Source of the DNA: Chryseobacterium sp. RU37D
GTDB lineage: Bacteria > Bacteroidota > Bacteroidia > Flavobacteriales > Weeksellaceae
Reading direction: 5' to 3'
Length of the DNA: 64,000 bases
Assembly (NCBI RefSeq): GCF_900156075.1
Contig: NZ_FTMM01000002.1
Location: 124,001 to 188,000 of the forward strand
Below the pieces are notes generated by a model. That model was not told the DNA's origin, did not search any database, and was given only the letters and a program-made list of their open reading frames with translations. This document shows positions 61,564 to 64,000 of this stretch, piece by piece (within the stretch, counting starts at the first letter, position 1; each line of letters opens with the position of its first letter). The position numbers and the translations under genes are program-made.

Positions 61564-62691
61564 ATGAAGAATTTTGAATTGTTCTTAACTCAATCGGGCG
61601 TTCCTATTTTTTATGTAAAGATAGGATTGGGTTTTTTATTTTCATTCCTAATCACGTTTTCCTCAGTTCCTACCATTATTAAGATTTCCAGGAGGAAAAA
61701 CCTAATGGATGAGCCCGGCGTGAGAAGTTCTCATCTCCGAAAGATCCCAAATCTCGGAGGAATTGCTATTTTTTATTCTATAGGGATCAGTGCATCTATT
61801 TTTGCCTATGAACTTTTTGATTTATACAAATTTTTATTCGCTTCCCTGGTAATTCTGCTTTACATAGGTGTAATGGATGATATTGTGGTGATGAGAGCTT
61901 ATAAGAAGCTTGTTGCACAGATCGTGGTTTCGTCTTTAATTGTAATAGGTTCGGATATCAGGATCAGAAGTTTATTTGGCATTTTCGGAATTTATGAAAT
62001 GGAATATCTCATTAGTATATTGTTTAGTATTACTACTTTTATTATTCTTATTAATGCCTTTAATCTTATCGATGGGATTGACGGGCTTGCTGGAGGATAT
62101 TCTATGATCTGTAGCGCACTTTTCGGGATAAGCTATTACAGATTAGGTGAGTATAATTATCCTTTGGTAGTTCTTTCTGTTATAATAATAGGAGCTGTTT
62201 TAGCCTTTTTGTATTATAATTTGTCTAATTACAGAACTAATAAAATCTTCATGGGAGATACCGGTTCTATGCTTTTAGGCTTTTTACTGGCTTTTACTTC
62301 CATATGTTTTATTGATATTTTTATTGACAAGGAACTTCCGAATGTTCCGAAGTATCATCTTCAGTCAGCCCCGGTAGTGGCTGTTGCTATTCTCATACTT
62401 CCTATTGTAGATACCCTGAATGTGATTATCATAAGGCTGGCTAATAAAAAATCACCCTTTGATGCAGACAAAAACCATATACATCATAAGTTATTAAAAC
62501 TCAATCTTACACACAGACGATCAAGTTTTTATATCATTGTATATTACCTTTTTGTAGTGAGTGTAGCTTATTATTTCAGACATATAAACGTAAATCTGTT
62601 ACTGGGAATTATTATTTTTCTCGGTTTTTTAGGAGCTTATATACCAGATTTTATTTATATTTTGAAAAATAATAAAAAGACAAACAATTAA
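61564..62691 (+). CDS. WecA/MraY-like undecaprenyl-phosphate sugar-1-phosphate transferase
   Basis: A 375-residue membrane enzyme with about eleven helices that should start a polysaccharide or O-antigen unit on undecaprenyl phosphate. Motifs are GVMDDIVVM (DD), NAFNLIDGIDGLAGG, the catalytic FMGDTGSM, and HIHHKLL, the UDP-GlcNAc-type transferase signature. An early PNLGGIAIF also fits. It precedes the Wza-like gene and marks the beginning of an exopolysaccharide locus. Confidence 0.93.
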   Translation: MKNFELFLTQSGVPIFYVKIGLGFLFSFLITFSSVPTIIKISRRKNLMDEPGVRSSHLRKIPNLGGIAIFYSIGISASIFAYELFDLYKFLFASLVILLYIGVMDDIVVMRAYKKLVAQIVVSSLIVIGSDIRIRSLFGIFGIYEMEYLISILFSITTFIILINAFNLIDGIDGLAGGYSMICSALFGISYYRLGEYNYPLVVLSVIIIGAVLAFLYYNLSNYRTNKIFMGDTGSMLLGFLLAFTSICFIDIFIDKELPNVPKYHLQSAPVVAVAILILPIVDTLNVIIIRLANKKSPFDADKNHIHHKLLKLNLTHRRSSFYIIVYYLFVVSVAYYFRHINVNLLLGIIIFLGFLGAYIPDFIYILKNNKKTNN

Positions 62692-62695
62692 TCTT

Positions 62696-62703
62696 TATTT
62701 TTG
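62696..62703 (+). promoter_or_regulatory. -7 box for the Wza-like gene
   Basis: TATTTTTG, 17 nt before the ATG at 62721. Confidence 0.45.
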
Positions 62704-62720
62704 CAAACAATTTGAAAAAT

Positions 62721-63590
62721 ATGATGAAGAATTATAAGTATTTATTACTGCTATTATTACCCTTTCTAATTATTACCTCTTGTATCACAACAAAGGATGT
62801 GCGATACATGCAGCCTAATGAAAATCTAGTAATTAACGAAGAAGGTCTGGTTCCCTACAATGTTCCTGTTTATAGAATTACTAAAAATGATATTCTAAAT
62901 CTTAATATTGTTACAACTCCAAAAGGAGATGCTGCACAGTTTTATTCAGCTCTTAACACATCTGGATCTTCAGTTGCCCCAACCACAAATGCTACAGCTA
63001 CAGGTGGTCGTGGAACCGTTTCCGGTTCAGGAGTTGGAGGAAATGCGGTTTTCTATTTTAATGGATTAAAAGTTGACTCTAAAGGGGATATCAATGTTTT
63101 CGGAATTGGTTATATCAAAGCTGAAGGAAGGACAATAGAGGAAGTCTCTCAGGAAATCCAGCAAAAAGTAAATGAAAATTTCCAAGAGGGGAAATCTGAA
63201 GTTAGACTGAATACAGACGGTATAACCTATTATATACTTGGTGACGTGGAAACTACAGGGGTGACCGGAGAAAAGGTAGCCCATAAAAATACACTTACCA
63301 TTACCGAAGCATTAGCAATCAACGGAGGTTTAAACAGAACTATCGACAGAAAGAATATTGTTATCCACAGAAAATTGCCTGAAGGAATCAAGATAGCCAG
63401 AATTGACCTTACCCGTGAAGATGTGATGAATTCACCGTATTATTATGTTCAAAATGGTGATGAAATCTATTTCAATACAAGAGCGAAAAGTTTGAACGGA
63501 TTCGGAAAAGATCCTATCCAGACCCTTACAACGGGAGTTTCCGTGATTACTACAGCGTTATCAATTTATCTACTTCTTAAAAATCTTTAA
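62721..63590 (+). CDS. polysaccharide export lipoprotein (Wza-like)
   Basis: From ATG 62721 a 289-residue lipoprotein (MMKNYKYLLL ... LIITSC, Cys21). It has a polysaccharide export domain (NDILNLNIVTTPKG; FGIGYIKAEGRTIEEVSQEI), SLBB-type sequence (YYILGDVETTGVTGEK, TITEALAINGGLNRTIDRKN), and a C-terminal hydrophobic helix, as in outer-membrane Wza channels. A Gly/Thr/Ser-rich stretch (about 85-105) interrupts the domain. The Wzc-like gene begins 2 bases downstream. Confidence 0.92.
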   Translation: MMKNYKYLLLLLLPFLIITSCITTKDVRYMQPNENLVINEEGLVPYNVPVYRITKNDILNLNIVTTPKGDAAQFYSALNTSGSSVAPTTNATATGGRGTVSGSGVGGNAVFYFNGLKVDSKGDINVFGIGYIKAEGRTIEEVSQEIQQKVNENFQEGKSEVRLNTDGITYYILGDVETTGVTGEKVAHKNTLTITEALAINGGLNRTIDRKNIVIHRKLPEGIKIARIDLTREDVMNSPYYYVQNGDEIYFNTRAKSLNGFGKDPIQTLTTGVSVITTALSIYLLLKNL

Positions 63591-63592
63591 TC

Positions 63593-64000
63593 ATGATTCC
63601 AGGAAAAGACGCTACTGTAGAGAAAAATGATTCTCAAAAAGAAAAATTTGGCTCTTTCTCATTATTCGATATTGAGCATTTTTTTAGAAGGATTTTAAAA
63701 AATTGGTATTGGTTTATACTAATGCTTTTTATAGGCTATATGCTATCTTGGATATATAGTAAATATTATGCACAGAATGTATATGCATCCAGCCTGTCAT
63801 TAAGTATTTCCAATAATACGTCCAGCTATTTCACTCCAAGCCAGTCTATCAACTTCATCTGGGGCCAGGGAGGGAATCAGGATGGAGTTTATCTAAAGAA
63901 AATGCTTCTTTCAAGGACGCACAACGAATTTTTGGTAAAAGAACTAGATCTTTTCGTAAACTATTCTACGAAAGGAGTCATAAAATCAACTTATTTGGAT
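63593..64000 (+). CDS. Wzc-like polysaccharide co-polymerase/tyrosine kinase (3' truncated)
   Basis: The frame from ATG 63593 runs to the window end (136 residues seen). SFSLFDIEHFFRRILKNW and one membrane helix (about 38-56) followed by an extracytoplasmic stretch match the N-terminal Wzz domain of Wzc-type proteins, which control capsule chain length; the kinase part, if present, lies outside the window. The 2-base gap to the Wza-like gene supports the pairing. Confidence 0.85.
   Translation, partial: MIPGKDATVEKNDSQKEKFGSFSLFDIEHFFRRILKNWYWFILMLFIGYMLSWIYSKYYAQNVYASSLSLSISNNTSSYFTPSQSINFIWGQGGNQDGVYLKKMLLSRTHNEFLVKELDLFVNYSTKGVIKSTYLD

Overview
The window looks like a chromosomal segment of a flexirubin-pigmented member of Flavobacteriia, most likely Chryseobacterium or a close Weeksellaceae relative. 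The DNA is AT-rich, Shine-Dalgarno sites are essentially absent, and many genes have the Bacteroidetes TAnnTTTG -7 box. Two giant proteins end in type IX secretion (T9SS) sorting domains, and the middle of the window is a complete-looking flexirubin (aryl-polyene plus dialkylresorcinol) cluster. The genus is an inference from gene content; no 16S or other marker is present. No tRNA, rRNA, CRISPR array, insertion sequence or phage gene was recognised.

Layout. 1-3321: end of a YjjG-type HAD nucleotidase, a decayed PepSY-like gene and a small PepSY-like gene, then an OmpR-type response regulator and its histidine kinase. 3322-10244 (minus): trpS, then the ileS operon (ileS, DksA-like zinc-finger protein, two small proteins, lspA, SanA/YdcF-like protein). 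10653-12326: an M23 peptidase.

12475-43138 is the flexirubin locus. Plus-strand genes encode an aryl-acid activating ligase, tyrosine ammonia-lyase, ketoreductase, ketosynthase, acyl carrier protein, LpxL-like acyltransferase, CrtI-like oxidoreductase and a C45 Ntn-hydrolase lipoprotein. A halogenase-like flavoprotein is transcribed divergently from the ammonia-lyase. A long minus-strand array, starting at 43138, holds an MMPL exporter/acyltransferase, DarA, DarB, two hotdog proteins, a BtrH-like protein, an ABC-2 exporter, a thioesterase, three more ketosynthase-type proteins (one a chain-length-factor-like partner, one a half-size KS-like protein), a second carrier protein, a polysaccharide deacetylase, LolA, a LolB-like lipoprotein, a FabZ-like dehydratase, and a GT2-DUF2062 protein. 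The two arrays converge on a perfect 25-bp hairpin at 23681-23733. Expected pathway: tyrosine to 4-coumarate, activation and loading on a carrier protein, iterative extension by KS/KR/DH to an aryl polyene, DarA/DarB formation of a dialkylresorcinol, ester coupling of the halves, and export to the outer membrane.

43331-64000 is a cell-surface region: polytopic membrane proteins (EpsG-like polymerase, acyltransferase 3), two giant tandem FISUMP/T9SS proteins, another membrane protein, topA, an arginase-fold protein with lost metal ligands, a GT2, a WecA-like initiating transferase, a Wza-like lipoprotein and the start of a Wzc-like protein, which together look like the beginning of an exopolysaccharide/capsule locus.

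Intergenic spaces carry many dispersed palindromic repeats. The points most worth following up are: the first giant T9SS protein has its natural ATG out of frame across an 8-A tract; a repeat has been inserted in frame into the signal peptide of the C45 lipoprotein; several enzymes compete as the unassigned ester-forming step of flexirubin; and four related palindromes lie only beside KS/ACP genes of the pigment cluster.
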